The notes: generated from the letters alone by a model not told the origin. Shown: positions 53,244-62,985, numbered from the stretch's first letter. The stretch: DNA of 64,000 nucleotides from CAZGNZ01 sp964527215 (GCA_964527215.1 CAZGNZ010000010.1:34241-98240); one strand, 5' to 3'. Program-made: numbers and translations.

Positions 53244-54266
53244 ATGTCATTGCTTGAATCCATTACTGAGATCAGACAGCGGTTTTCTCAGGAACTGGAG
53301 CATATCGGGAAACAGGAAGCAGAGATTGTTGAATTGAAAAACCGTTATCTGGGCCGAAAAGGTCTGGTCACGGATTTATTCAGTCAAATGAAATCGGCTC
53401 CCCCGAATGAAAAACCGGTACTGGGGAAAGCGCTGAATCAGCTGAAGCTGGACCTGACCGCAAACGTCGAAAAACTGATCGCTGAATCAGATCAGCAGAA
53501 GCAGGAGCAGGCAAAATCTGCCTTTGATTTTACCCTTCCCGGAGATCCGGTGCCGGCAGGCAGCATCCATCCACTGACCCAGGTACTGGATGAGATGATC
53601 AGTATTTTCAACCAGTTGGGATTTTCCCTTGCCTACGGTCCCGAAGTGGATACGGATTTCTATAATTTCGGTGCCCTGAACTTCCCGCCCAATCATCCGG
53701 CCCGGGACATGCAGGATACCTTTTATGTGGCCGAAGAGGTTATGCTCAGGACGCATACATCCAACAGTCAGATACACAACATGCTGGAACACCAGCCGCC
53801 GGTGAAAATCATTGCTCCGGGACGGGTGTACCGAAACGAGGATGTCAGCGTTCGCAGCTACTGCCTGTTCCATCAGGTGGAAGGTCTCTATGTGGACAAG
53901 AATGTCACCATGGTTGATTTGAAGGGTGTGCTGGATTATTTTGCCCGGCAGTTCTTCGGTGCTGAGGTGAAAACACGGTTCCGTCCAAGTTACTTCCCGT
54001 TCACGGAACCCAGCGCGGAAATGGATGTGTCCTGCATCCTCTGCGGCGGAAAAGGCTGTGCCCTGTGCAAGCATACGGGCTGGCTGGAAATTCTCGGCTG
54101 CGGTATGGTGGATCCCAATGTCTTCAAATCGGTGGACTACGATCCCGAGGTCTGGCAGGGATATGCATTCGGGATGGGCATTGAGCGGATTGCCATGAGA
54201 CGCTACGGTGTGGAAGATATTCGGCAGTTTTTTGAAGGTGATATTCGTTTTCTGAGGCAGTTCTGA
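53244..54266 (+). CDS. pheS: Phenylalanyl-tRNA synthetase alpha subunit
   Basis: The 340-residue class II subunit has an N-terminal coiled coil (~1-90), motif 2 VYRNEDVSVRSYCLFHQVEG and motif 3 GYAFGMGIERIAMRRYGVED. The cysteine cluster CILCGGKGCALCKHTGW is the usual PheS zinc-like loop. It forms the (alpha-beta)2 enzyme with PheT, whose ATG overlaps its stop (TGATG). Confidence 0.97.
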   Translation: MSLLESITEIRQRFSQELEHIGKQEAEIVELKNRYLGRKGLVTDLFSQMKSAPPNEKPVLGKALNQLKLDLTANVEKLIAESDQQKQEQAKSAFDFTLPGDPVPAGSIHPLTQVLDEMISIFNQLGFSLAYGPEVDTDFYNFGALNFPPNHPARDMQDTFYVAEEVMLRTHTSNSQIHNMLEHQPPVKIIAPGRVYRNEDVSVRSYCLFHQVEGLYVDKNVTMVDLKGVLDYFARQFFGAEVKTRFRPSYFPFTEPSAEMDVSCILCGGKGCALCKHTGWLEILGCGMVDPNVFKSVDYDPEVWQGYAFGMGIERIAMRRYGVEDIRQFFEGDIRFLRQF

Positions 54267-56647
54267 TGAAGATTTCACTCAATTGGATACAAGATTATAT
54301 CAAGACCACCCTGACACCCGCGGAGCTGGAAGCCGGTCTCACAGATCTGGGACTGGAGGCCACCTGTGAGGAACAGGAACTCAGTTACACTGATGTGGTG
54401 CTGGGATTTGTCAGTGAATGCGGTCCCCATCCCAATTCCGATCACCTCTCCCTGTGTCAGGTGGATATCGGGGATGGTACTCTGTATGACATCGTCTGCG
54501 GCGCACCCAACGTGCGCAAGGGCATTCATGTCCCGGTTGCAAAGGTGGGCGCGACCCTGAATTTTGGTGAATTCAAAATCAAGAAAGCCAAACTGAGGGG
54601 CGTAAAATCCAACGGCATGATCTGCTCCGGTAAAGAGCTGCAGCTGAACGAGGATCATGAAGGGATTATGATTCTTGACACCGATGCCGAGGTGGGCACT
54701 CCCGTAGAACAAATTCTGGATTTCGACCGTGACGCAGTGTTTGATCTGGATTTGACTCCCAATCGCGGCGACTGTTTCAGTCATTTGGGTGCCGCCCGGG
54801 AAATAGCTCTGCTGGAGAAAAAAACCATATCGGAACGAACCATAAAGCTGGAAGAAGCGGATGATCCGGCTGAGAATTATATCTCCGTTGAAATCGAAGC
54901 TCCTGAAGCCTGCCCGCGCTACGCCGCACGGGTGGTGAAGGACGTCAAAATCGGCCCGTCCCCTCAATGGCTCGCGGATCGTATGACGGCCATCGGACAG
55001 CACAGCGTAAACAATGTGGTGGATGCAGCCAATTACGTGCTCATGGATACGGGGCATCCCATGCATACCTTTGATCTTGCGGACATCACGGCCGGAAAAA
55101 TCGTGGTGCGCTATGCCCGTCCCGGTGAAAAAATTGTCCTTCTGGACGAGGTTGAGCATGAGCTGCAGTCCCATCATCTGCTGATCTGCAACGGTGAAAA
55201 ACCGGTGGCCCTGGGCGGAGTCATGGGTGGCCTGAACAGCGGTATCCATGATGATACGGTGGACATTCTCATCGAAAGTGCCTATTTCAATCCAGGGGTG
55301 GTCCGCAAAGGCGCGAAAACGCTGGATTTGAGTACTGAAGCTTCCAAACGCTTCGAACGGGATACGGATGTTGAAAATGCCATCCATTCCATCAATCAGC
55401 TGGCAGCCCTGATAACCGAAGTGGCCGGCGGGACGGTTTGCCGCGGAATCGTTGACAGCTATCCGCTGAAAAAGGAGAAACATCAGGTATCATTCTCCAA
55501 CCAGCGCTGCAACAGTTTGCTGGGAACTGATATTCCGGTGGATATCATTGATGAAATTTTTACCGGACTCCGGATCGAGTTCACGCGGACGGATGACATT
55601 TATCAATGCATCATTCCCTATTCCAGAAATGATCTGGAGCGCGAAGTGGATCTTATCGAGGAAGTGGCCCGGGTGTACGGATACAATAATCTGCCCAATG
55701 CAGATCACTACACCGGTTCCTACGATGCAATCCGGCCCAACGAACAGGCGCTTCACAAGGTACTGCGCAGTTATCTGGCTCATACCGGATTCTGCGAGCA
55801 TTACAGCAACAGTCTGGTGCCGGAAAGCCATACCGGATACACCACCGATGCGAAACCGGTCGTGATTTCCAATCCGCTCAGTCAGGACATGGCCTGCCTG
55901 CGCACCGCGCTGATCCCGGGAATGCTGTCGGCGGTATCATACAATGAAAAGCGTCAGCAGTCCAATTTCAAGCTGTTCGAGCTGGGAGCCGTACACATTG
56001 GCGGACAGCAAACCGATACCAGAAGCCGGGAGGATTTTCATCTGGGGATGATCTGGTACGGAACTGCTGAGCCCCACTGGCGGAATACTGCGGAGCCGGA
56101 TTTTTATTTTGTTAAAGGGGAACTGGAAGCACTGTTCACAAAACTGCGCTGCCCGCGAATCCGGTTTGTGCAGGATGAAGTCAGGGGATATCAGACCGCA
56201 GTCGCCGTAAAATCAAAAAAAATCCAGCTGGGTGTTTTCGGGATTCCTGAACCGGAAATTCTGAAAGCGCTGGACATCGATCATCCGGTACTGGTGTTCG
56301 AAGGCAGCCTGACCAGTCTGAAAAAAGCGGTTCCGGCAAAATCGGCACAGGTAAAAAAGGTGATTCCTTTTCCGGCATCGCATCGGGATATTTCCATTCT
56401 TGCTGACCGAAGCATCCCGTATGACAAACTGCTTTCCGTCATTCGATCCACAGGCGGAGAACTCCTGAAAAGTATTCAGTTAACGGACTTATACGAAAAT
56501 CCCAATCTGGGTGAGGACAAGCGCAATCTGACCTTTGCACTGCATTTCCAGGCTGACAATAAGACACTGAAAGATGAAACCGTAAACAAACTCGTCACCC
56601 GCATTGTCCAGCAGCTGGTTCAGAATTTTAATGCAATACAGAGGTAA
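54266..56647 (+). CDS. pheT: Phenylalanyl-tRNA synthetase beta subunit
   Basis: The 793-residue subunit has a tRNA-binding OB domain (~40-150, CGAPNVRKGIHVPVAKVGAT), B3/B4 editing domain (FDLADITAGKIVVRYARPGE), B5 and a C-terminal ferredoxin-fold anticodon-binding domain (PFPASHRDISILADRSIPYD). Length is full. It is followed 5 bp later by zapA. Confidence 0.97.
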   Translation: MKISLNWIQDYIKTTLTPAELEAGLTDLGLEATCEEQELSYTDVVLGFVSECGPHPNSDHLSLCQVDIGDGTLYDIVCGAPNVRKGIHVPVAKVGATLNFGEFKIKKAKLRGVKSNGMICSGKELQLNEDHEGIMILDTDAEVGTPVEQILDFDRDAVFDLDLTPNRGDCFSHLGAAREIALLEKKTISERTIKLEEADDPAENYISVEIEAPEACPRYAARVVKDVKIGPSPQWLADRMTAIGQHSVNNVVDAANYVLMDTGHPMHTFDLADITAGKIVVRYARPGEKIVLLDEVEHELQSHHLLICNGEKPVALGGVMGGLNSGIHDDTVDILIESAYFNPGVVRKGAKTLDLSTEASKRFERDTDVENAIHSINQLAALITEVAGGTVCRGIVDSYPLKKEKHQVSFSNQRCNSLLGTDIPVDIIDEIFTGLRIEFTRTDDIYQCIIPYSRNDLEREVDLIEEVARVYGYNNLPNADHYTGSYDAIRPNEQALHKVLRSYLAHTGFCEHYSNSLVPESHTGYTTDAKPVVISNPLSQDMACLRTALIPGMLSAVSYNEKRQQSNFKLFELGAVHIGGQQTDTRSREDFHLGMIWYGTAEPHWRNTAEPDFYFVKGELEALFTKLRCPRIRFVQDEVRGYQTAVAVKSKKIQLGVFGIPEPEILKALDIDHPVLVFEGSLTSLKKAVPAKSAQVKKVIPFPASHRDISILADRSIPYDKLLSVIRSTGGELLKSIQLTDLYENPNLGEDKRNLTFALHFQADNKTLKDETVNKLVTRIVQQLVQNFNAIQR

Positions 56648-56652
56648 ACTCC

Positions 56653-56961
56653 ATGAGTGACACACCCCACACTGTTCGGGTGAATATCCTGGGACAGGAG
56701 TATTCGATCCGTACAACCGCGGACAAGAAATACATCGATTCAGTGGCTGAATATGTGAATTTCCGAATGAAGGAGATCATGGAATCTGCACCGGACATTA
56801 CTTCCCAGCTTCGAATTGCTGTCCTGGCTGCCATGAATATCACGGATGAGCTGTTTACGGAGCAGGCTTCCAAGGAAAACATTGTAAATCGGCTGGAAGC
56901 CAAAACGCTGGCCATTCGCGAGTATGTGGATGAAAAGATTTCCGAGTCTGAGAAGCAGTGA
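56653..56961 (+). CDS. zapA: Cell division protein ZapA
   Basis: 102 residues with the ZapA globular head (TVRVNILGQEYSIRTTADKK, YIDSVAEYVNFRMKEIMES) and a C-terminal coiled coil. It stabilises FtsZ filaments at mid-cell. Its position immediately after pheT is conserved in many bacteria and supports the call. Confidence 0.93.
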   Translation: MSDTPHTVRVNILGQEYSIRTTADKKYIDSVAEYVNFRMKEIMESAPDITSQLRIAVLAAMNITDELFTEQASKENIVNRLEAKTLAIREYVDEKISESEKQ

Positions 56962-57001
56962 TTAACCGAAACGCTCTTAATTTATTAAACAAAGCGATTT
57001 G

Positions 57002-57874
57002 ATGATTGAAACAAAACATCTGCCGGGAAAACCGGTTGCGGCCAAGATTCGAAACCAGCTGGAAGGTCGGATTGCCGGATTAAGACAGCTGGGAGTGATT
57101 CCCGGACTGGCAGTCGTACTGGTGGGTGATGATCCCGCATCCCAGGTGTATGTACGCAGCAAGGAACGGGCATTTGCCAAATACAGCTGTCTCTCGCAAA
57201 CATTCCGTTTGCCGAAAGACACCAGTGAAGCCGATGTTCTCAGTCTGATTGATGAATTGAATTCAAATACACAGTTTCACGGGATTCTGGTGCAGCTGCC
57301 CCTGCCCGGGCATATCGACTCGCGCAAAGTGCTGTTCCGGATTTCAGCGGAGAAGGATGTGGACGGATTTCATCCTGTCAACCTGGGCCGTCTGCTGGAA
57401 GGAGATCCACAGGTAATTCCGTGCACGCCCTTCGGCATCATTGAGATTATTAAGCATTACGGTATTCAAACCAGCGGTCGTCATGCGGTCATTGTGGGCC
57501 GAAGCAATATTGTGGGCAAGCCCATGTTTGCCCTGCTTGCGCAGAAGCTGGAGACGGGGAATGCCACGGTGACCATGTGTCATACCCGCACACCGGACAT
57601 TGCTGAGTTTACGCGTCAGGCGGACCTGCTGATTGTGGCGTCGGGAGTCCCCCGGCTGGTGAACGGTGACATGATCAAACCGGGTGTGGACATTATTGAT
57701 GTGGGCGTCAATCGGGTGGAGGATGATTCGGAAAAAGGTTATCATCTGGAAGGTGACGTGGATTTCGACAGTGTGCAGGGCATTGCCGGTTCCATCACCC
57801 CGGTGCCGGGCGGCGTCGGTCCGATGACGATTACCATGCTGCTGGTGAATACGGTAACGGCGGCGGGTCGGTGA
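57002..57874 (+). CDS. folD: Methylenetetrahydrofolate dehydrogenase/cyclohydrolase
   Basis: The 290-residue bifunctional enzyme has VVLVGDDPASQVYVRSKERA with catalytic Lys, HGILVQLPLPGHID, EKDVDGFHPVNLGRLL and HAVIVGRSNIVGKPMFALLA, then VPGGVGPMTITMLL, all FolD signatures. ATG 57002 is the start; the TTG immediately before it would add one residue. It may be co-transcribed with pheST-zapA. Confidence 0.97.
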   Translation: MIETKHLPGKPVAAKIRNQLEGRIAGLRQLGVIPGLAVVLVGDDPASQVYVRSKERAFAKYSCLSQTFRLPKDTSEADVLSLIDELNSNTQFHGILVQLPLPGHIDSRKVLFRISAEKDVDGFHPVNLGRLLEGDPQVIPCTPFGIIEIIKHYGIQTSGRHAVIVGRSNIVGKPMFALLAQKLETGNATVTMCHTRTPDIAEFTRQADLLIVASGVPRLVNGDMIKPGVDIIDVGVNRVEDDSEKGYHLEGDVDFDSVQGIAGSITPVPGGVGPMTITMLLVNTVTAAGR

Positions 57875-57964
57875 AATAATTAACGGTTTTCATTCACCCG
57901 TATATCGATTTCCGTTTAAATTTATTAGCTTGATTCAATCCTGTTTTTACGAATTAAGCGAAAT

Positions 57965-58038
57965 GCTCCCTTAGCTCAGCTGGATAGAGCGTCAGATTCC
58001 GGTTCTGAAGGCCAGAGGTTCGAATCCTCTAGGGAGTA
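57965..58038 (+). tRNA. tRNA-Arg (CCG)
   Basis: Acceptor GCTCCCT/AGGGAGT (first pair G-U), D arm TAGCTCAGCTGGATAGAGC, anticodon stem TCAGA/TCTGA with loop TTCCGGT giving CCG, T arm AGAGGTTCGAATCCTCT. 74 nt, CCA not encoded. Followed by an intrinsic terminator and by a split copy of its 3' half. Confidence 0.92.
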
Positions 58039-58042
58039 CAAA

Positions 58043-58069
58043 AATCCCGACCTTGTGTCGGGTTTTTTT
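58043..58069 (+). terminator. Intrinsic terminator after tRNA-Arg
   Basis: CCCGAC and GTCGGG pair around CTTGT, followed by seven T; flanking A/T bases extend the stem. It starts 5 bp past the tRNA. Confidence 0.9.
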
Positions 58070-58082
58070 ATAAAACATCACC

Positions 58083-58174
58083 CCGGTTCTGAAGGTCAGA
58101 GGTTCCCCGCCTGCGAGACACAGTCTGGCAGGCCCGCCTGGAAAAGCAGTCGGACAGGGAATCCTCTAGGGAGT
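58083..58174 (+). repeat. Split partial copy of tRNA-Arg 3' half with a 53-bp insert
   Basis: 58083-58105 repeats the tRNA from anticodon loop to T loop (one change, GGCC to GGTC); 58159-58174 repeats the rest (GAATCCTCTAGGGAGT). Between them, inside the T loop, are 53 bases containing GCCTGC/GCAGGC arms. tRNA 3' halves are classic integrase attachment sites, so this may be a scar of integration and later insertion. Confidence 0.75.
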
Positions 58175-58252
58175 GCCAAGAAGCTTCTCGTATGTATATA
58201 TATTAATATACTTGTATAATTATATAGGAATATAGAAGGGACATGAAAATCT

Positions 58253-58281
58253 AAAGCTTTCTCCGACAGAGGGAGCTTTTT
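58253..58281 (+). terminator. Terminator-like hairpin without an assigned gene
   Basis: An 11-bp stem from AAAGCTTTCTC and GAGGGAGCTTT (two G-U pairs), loop CGACA, followed by a T run. No protein or tRNA gene precedes it within 200 bp. It may end an unrecognised short transcript or be a remnant. Confidence 0.55.
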
Positions 58282-58412
58282 CAGTTTTGGGGATACTTTC
58301 ATAGGGATACCGGGGTAATGCATGATAGGAAACGGTATAAAAATCCTTCCTTCAGATTGGAGCAGAATGTACTAACTTTACATGCGGTTCGAACGCCGAA
58401 GGTGATCCATAT

Positions 58413-59660
58413 ATGAAAATTCCTGTCTCCCTGAGCCATATCCTTTTGCTGGTGCTCATTGCAGGCTGCTCCATATTTGAGGAAGCAGAGTCAGAACCCA
58501 TTGCGTCTGCACCGATCATCCTCATTTCCATGGACGGTTTTCGCTGGGATTACCTGGAACGAACCAGTACTCCCAGTATGGATTACCTGACGGCACAGGG
58601 TGTGCGGGCGGAAGCCCTCATCTCCGTGTATCCCTCCACCACCTTTCCAAATCATCTCTCTATCGCGACCGGCTGTTATCCTGAAAACCACGGCATTGTT
58701 TCCAACCGGATGTGGGATCCGGTTTTTGAAGAATGGTATTTCATCGGCGAGGGCGCGGAACCTGTTCAGGATGGAAAATGGTACGAAGCCGAACCCATCT
58801 GGGTAACGGTGGAAAAAGCCGGATTGAAGTCCGCCATCTACCACTGGCCGGGCAGTGAAGCCGAGATCATGGGATATCGTCCCCGTGAGTATTATGTTTA
58901 CGACCAATCCGTCACCAATGAGGAGAAGATCGAACAGGTTCTCTTTTGGCTGGATCTCCCACCCGAAGAACGTCCGGACTTCATTGCCACCTATTTCAAT
59001 GAGGCCAACTATTACGGACATCGTCTGGGTGTTGACGGGACTGCTCTGGATACCGTTATCCAGGGACTGGATCAGAATGTGGGTCAACTCCTTTCAGGAT
59101 TGGATGAGCGGGATTTGCTGAACAGCGTCAATATCATTATTGTCGCAGACCACGGCATGGTTGATCTGGATGAAGAACAGGTTATATTCCTGGATGATTA
59201 TATTGCCCTTGAGGACCTGGAACGATACAGCCTTGGGCCGATTTCGGTGCTGGATCCCGTGGAAGGACAACTGGAATCAGTCTATGCGGCCCTGCACTCG
59301 GCTCATCCAAATTTCCATGTGTACAGAAAAGAGGAAACACCGGAACACCTCCATTATCGGAACCATCGCAGAATTCCTCCGCTGGTGGGTATTCCGGATG
59401 AATCCTGGTATGTTTCCACACACTATTATTATGACAACTACGGATTCGGCGACAATGTGGCGACACATGGATATGATCCTCAGTTCCCCTCCATGCAGGG
59501 CATATTTCTGGCTTCCGGTCCCCATTTCAAAAAGGGGATCAACGTCCCAAAATTCGAGAATATTCACATTTATAACCTGATGGCCCATATCCTTGACCTG
59601 ACCCCCGCTTCGAATGATGGGGTATTTTCACAGGTAAGCAGTATGCTGATTGATGAATGA
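58413..59660 (+). CDS. Ectonucleotide pyrophosphatase/phosphodiesterase-type lipoprotein
   Basis: The 415-residue protein has a lipobox (VLIAGC) and the NPP/alkaline-phosphatase fold: first metal Asp in ILISMDGFRWDYL, nucleophile Thr in YPSTTFPNHLSIATGCYPEN, FNEANYYGHRLGVDG, and ADHGM with the second metal site; the C-terminal GYDPQFPSMQGIFLASGPHF completes it. It should hydrolyse phosphodiester or pyrophosphate bonds of nucleotides outside the cytoplasm. No operon partner. Confidence 0.9.
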   Translation: MKIPVSLSHILLLVLIAGCSIFEEAESEPIASAPIILISMDGFRWDYLERTSTPSMDYLTAQGVRAEALISVYPSTTFPNHLSIATGCYPENHGIVSNRMWDPVFEEWYFIGEGAEPVQDGKWYEAEPIWVTVEKAGLKSAIYHWPGSEAEIMGYRPREYYVYDQSVTNEEKIEQVLFWLDLPPEERPDFIATYFNEANYYGHRLGVDGTALDTVIQGLDQNVGQLLSGLDERDLLNSVNIIIVADHGMVDLDEEQVIFLDDYIALEDLERYSLGPISVLDPVEGQLESVYAALHSAHPNFHVYRKEETPEHLHYRNHRRIPPLVGIPDESWYVSTHYYYDNYGFGDNVATHGYDPQFPSMQGIFLASGPHFKKGINVPKFENIHIYNLMAHILDLTPASNDGVFSQVSSMLIDE

Positions 59661-59696
59661 TACCGAAACAAGGGGTCCGATTTGTAACTTCCTGTA

Positions 59697-61469
59697 TTAA
59701 GTATCCAGAATTTCACTGATCATCATCAAGATATCCGTGACATCCACCAGATCATCCTGGTTCAGGTCACCGCCGGGGCAGTCATCCTGATTCAGAATGC
59801 AGTAAACCAGCAGAACGATATCGAGAATATCCAGCCTGCCGTCCAAATCCAGGTCTCCCGTCAGCGGTTGGACCAGAACTACCCTCGAGGAAAAGGGTGA
59901 GGATGATCCAGGCAGAACCCAGTCCTCGAATCCGCCCTCATCATTGATATTGATGGAGGTGACCAAAGTGTCGGCAGAAGCATCCAGCACCTGATAGTTA
60001 CCGCCCTCCAGAGCAGACCCTGCCATGGTCAGAGCAACATCCTCATAATCATACAGGTGAAAATTATGCAGCATGATTGCCATGGAGGAATCCAGAATCC
60101 TGGCATAGCTGTACAGGTTCGCTGATGTGGTGGAGATATCAGCATAATCACCATGGGACAGTGCCGGGAAATGCTGCCGCAGCTGGATATAATCCCGATA
60201 ACAGCTCAAAATGGATTCGGGGTTGCCGTCTTCATTCTGCACATTGTACTGCAGATAGTTGTTGTTCACCGGATACCAGGGATCTCCCGTTGTAAATCCG
60301 GCATTGGTGGTCCAGGACCACTGCATCGGTGTCCGTTTGTTCTCATCAGCTCCCGAGCCGGTCATTCCCACCTCCTCACCATAATAGATGAAGGGAGTCC
60401 CCGGAAGGGTGAGATACACAGCAGCCGCCAGTTTCATGGCATCCTGGTTTTCATTCAGGACAGTGAAAACACGGTCCTGATCATGGTTGGTCAGAAAGCT
60501 GGCAAACCCGCCGACCGGCCAGTCATCCAGCACATCATTGATCATGTTTCGTACGGAGGAGGTCTGATGATACTCCACACCCTGGATAATGGCAGAGGCA
60601 AGATCAAACTCAAAACACATATCCAGTCGGCCTTCCTGCACATAGGGTATCGCCTCACCCGTTCCGACCCAGACCTCACCTACGGTCATGGCCTCGGGGT
60701 TGGCTGATTTATAAACCTGATTGAATTCTTCAAGAACATTGAAGGTCTCCGGTACGCTGTAAAACTGCTGACCATTTTCCGTCAGATAGCAGATGGCATC
60801 CAGCCGGAAACCATCCACCAGCTGCTCATTCAGCCAGTATTCGGTTATTGACCAGAATTCGTCGCGAACCGACTGATTGTACCAATTAAAATCCGGCATC
60901 CCGCTCCAGAACAGTCCAAAATACCAGTCCCCATTGGCGGCGTACCACACCTGCTGGCCCCAGGGGCCATAATACCCGGGGTAATTGTCCTCCCATACAT
61001 ACCATTCGCGATAGGGAGAACTTTCATCCTGCACAGAGGACTGAAACCAGGGATTCTGGGAAGAGGAATGATTCATGACAAAATCGATGATGACTTTGAT
61101 TCCCCGCGCATGAGCGCTGTCCACGAGGGCGGAAAAATCATCCAGGGTGCCATAATCGGACTCAATATTCCAGTAGTCCTGCACATCATAGCCATGGTAA
61201 CTGGGTGAAGGGAAAATGGGCATAAGCCAGATGCCGTCGATGCCCAGATCGGTATGGGTGTCAGGATCACCGTCGTTCAGATAATCCAGTTTCTGGATCA
61301 CACCCTGCAGATCACCGATTCCATCCCCGTCACTGTCGTAGAAGCTGCGCACAAAAATTTCGTAAAAAACAGCCTGCTCCCACCAGTCCGCATTTCGCTG
61401 GGTCATGGTGAAAAGCGTTGAAATACTCAGGGTGAGCAAAGTTATCAGTAATGCAGATTTTTTATTCAT
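59697..61469 (-). CDS. Secreted GH13 alpha-amylase with dockerin-like C-terminal repeats
   Basis: Start set at ATG 61469: AGGA lies 9 nt upstream and MNKKSALLITLLTLSISTLF is a signal peptide; the longer frame adds 22 unlikely residues. GH13 regions are clear: GIKVIIDFVMNHSS, GFRLDAICYL (nucleophile Asp), GEVWVG (acid Glu) and FLTNHDQDRV. The C-terminus has two calcium-loop repeats, GDLDLDGRLDILDIVLL and GDLNQDDLVDVTDILMM, as in dockerin type I, but no T9SS sorting domain. ~590 residues. It acts on alpha-1,4-glucans; exact specificity is not visible. Confidence 0.9.
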   Translation of the reverse strand: MNKKSALLITLLTLSISTLFTMTQRNADWWEQAVFYEIFVRSFYDSDGDGIGDLQGVIQKLDYLNDGDPDTHTDLGIDGIWLMPIFPSPSYHGYDVQDYWNIESDYGTLDDFSALVDSAHARGIKVIIDFVMNHSSSQNPWFQSSVQDESSPYREWYVWEDNYPGYYGPWGQQVWYAANGDWYFGLFWSGMPDFNWYNQSVRDEFWSITEYWLNEQLVDGFRLDAICYLTENGQQFYSVPETFNVLEEFNQVYKSANPEAMTVGEVWVGTGEAIPYVQEGRLDMCFEFDLASAIIQGVEYHQTSSVRNMINDVLDDWPVGGFASFLTNHDQDRVFTVLNENQDAMKLAAAVYLTLPGTPFIYYGEEVGMTGSGADENKRTPMQWSWTTNAGFTTGDPWYPVNNNYLQYNVQNEDGNPESILSCYRDYIQLRQHFPALSHGDYADISTTSANLYSYARILDSSMAIMLHNFHLYDYEDVALTMAGSALEGGNYQVLDASADTLVTSININDEGGFEDWVLPGSSSPFSSRVVLVQPLTGDLDLDGRLDILDIVLLVYCILNQDDCPGGDLNQDDLVDVTDILMMISEILDT

Positions 61470-61558
61470 CTTAAGTTTCCTGAATTTGCGGATTGTCAGA
61501 TGGTCAATGTTCAGGTATTTGTGGAAAACAGTCAAGGATATGGATTGTTAAATGCAAC

Positions 61559-62650
61559 TCAGCAAAAATCAAATTTATTTTTCAGATCGTTGCAATGGCT
61601 GAAAGGCAGTTTTCTTTCCCTCTGCAATCGACCTGCAACGATGCCCGGAGCAATGTTTATTTCTGCCGCAAATTTTAAAATGGCAGATTTATTAAACTGT
61701 ACGGTGTGCTCAACGAAAAAATCATACTTCTCAGGTGGAATCAAAAGATTTGCAGAGAACCTGTTTGCCTCTTCTTCCAAATCTCCATCGGATTGATCTT
61801 GATAATCTATAAATATTTTCTTTTTATGCCTTTTACTGTGCAGCATGACATGCGCACATTCATGGAATAATGAGAACCAGAACTGATCATCTGTTTTATG
61901 ACGAAGACTTAACATGATTAACGCTTTGTCCGGTGCAAGCCATCGGGACAACCCGCTTAGATGGATTTTGGGCAATTCAGGATTCAGGGTTAATGCCACC
62001 CCTGCGTCGCGACATAATTTATACAGCTCCGGCTCAAACACTTCCGGCGCTTCAGTGGTTAATTCCCTCATTTTCTGAATGTTGTCTGCAAAGAGTACTT
62101 CATTATACGAATTACAGTCAATCTTCTCTGCTTCGATCTCACCAATTCTGATCCAGGAAGTCATAGACTCCGGTTCGCTGTCAAACACCGCTGATTTTCG
62201 GAATGATACATTCAGGTTGAGGTACTTCGCTTTCCATGCATCAGAGGAGCTGACACCAAAGAAGTTCAACAGCCCCTGGACTTTCTCAACCGGATCAGGT
62301 GTATCCTGCATAAATCCACGATTGATTAATTTCCGGATCGGAAACCTTTTTGACCACTCTATGTCATTGACAAGTCTCTCTTTTTCCGTAATGCGCGCCA
62401 GCTGCAGCCGGTATTCGGCTTCAAGGTTTACCCATGTTTGTGCGGGCAGGCCCAATGCACGTTCGAGTTTTATTGCAGTTTCGGAGGTGACAGGTGCAAT
62501 CCCCCTCAGTATCTGATTGATGGTTTTGGGTGTTAACCCTGTCCGTAATGCAAGGTCGTTTTTCCTGATATTCCGAGCTTCCAGAGTGTCTTCCAGAACA
62601 TCACCGGGTGACACGGCATAGTCTGGTTCGTAATGGTATTTTGCGGCCAT
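61559..62650 (-). CDS. HigA-type antitoxin fused to an ImmA/IrrE metallopeptidase domain
   Basis: The 363-residue protein starts with a HigA/XRE helix-turn-helix (residues ~10-75: SPGDVLEDTLEARNIRKNDL; LTPKTINQILRG) and has a C-terminal peptidase domain with zinc motif FHECAHVMLH (HExxH) and a downstream EEEANRFSANLLIPP. This long HigA form is paired with HigB-like toxins. Its ATG overlaps the toxin stop by 1 bp (TAATG), in toxin-first order typical of higBA. Confidence 0.88.
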   Translation of the reverse strand: MAAKYHYEPDYAVSPGDVLEDTLEARNIRKNDLALRTGLTPKTINQILRGIAPVTSETAIKLERALGLPAQTWVNLEAEYRLQLARITEKERLVNDIEWSKRFPIRKLINRGFMQDTPDPVEKVQGLLNFFGVSSSDAWKAKYLNLNVSFRKSAVFDSEPESMTSWIRIGEIEAEKIDCNSYNEVLFADNIQKMRELTTEAPEVFEPELYKLCRDAGVALTLNPELPKIHLSGLSRWLAPDKALIMLSLRHKTDDQFWFSLFHECAHVMLHSKRHKKKIFIDYQDQSDGDLEEEANRFSANLLIPPEKYDFFVEHTVQFNKSAILKFAAEINIAPGIVAGRLQRERKLPFSHCNDLKNKFDFC

Positions 62651-62985
62651 TAATGGTAATCCGTTATTTCCAGAATTTTGATTGCGGTGACCCTCGCAAG
62701 ATCAACTCCGCCATCATCCAGACGAGGAACTGGATCATGATCAGGGATGAAGATTATTCTGTAGCTGTCCTGCACATCAACCGCATACTCCCCTTTTCTT
62801 TTACCGGATAACTGGTGGCGTCTTACCGGTTTTGCAGTAGGGACATCGGCAAGTGTCTCAGAACTGCGCAGCACTGCAAAGCGTATTTTGATTTTTCCGG
62901 ATCTTCTGACTCCGTATTGTGCAGTCAGCAGTTTTGATGAGTTAATCGTCTTCTGTAGTTTACGTGTTTTAAAAGAAATATTCAT
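62650..62985 (-). CDS. HigB/RelE-type toxin (plasmid-maintenance killer family)
   Basis: The 111-residue protein has the RelE-superfamily ending RHQLSGKRKGEYAVDVQDSY, then RIIFIPDHDP, with the basic patch of HigB ribosome-dependent nucleases. The N-terminus ISFKTRKLQKTINSSKLLTA also fits. It starts 7 bp past a perfect dyad (62992-63010) that is a good operator for the antitoxin. Confidence 0.88.
   Translation of the reverse strand: MNISFKTRKLQKTINSSKLLTAQYGVRRSGKIKIRFAVLRSSETLADVPTAKPVRRHQLSGKRKGEYAVDVQDSYRIIFIPDHDPVPRLDDGGVDLARVTAIKILEITDYH

Noticed and set aside
54275..55483. 402-codon minus frame antisense to pheT
   Set aside because: Shadow of the conserved pheT reading frame.
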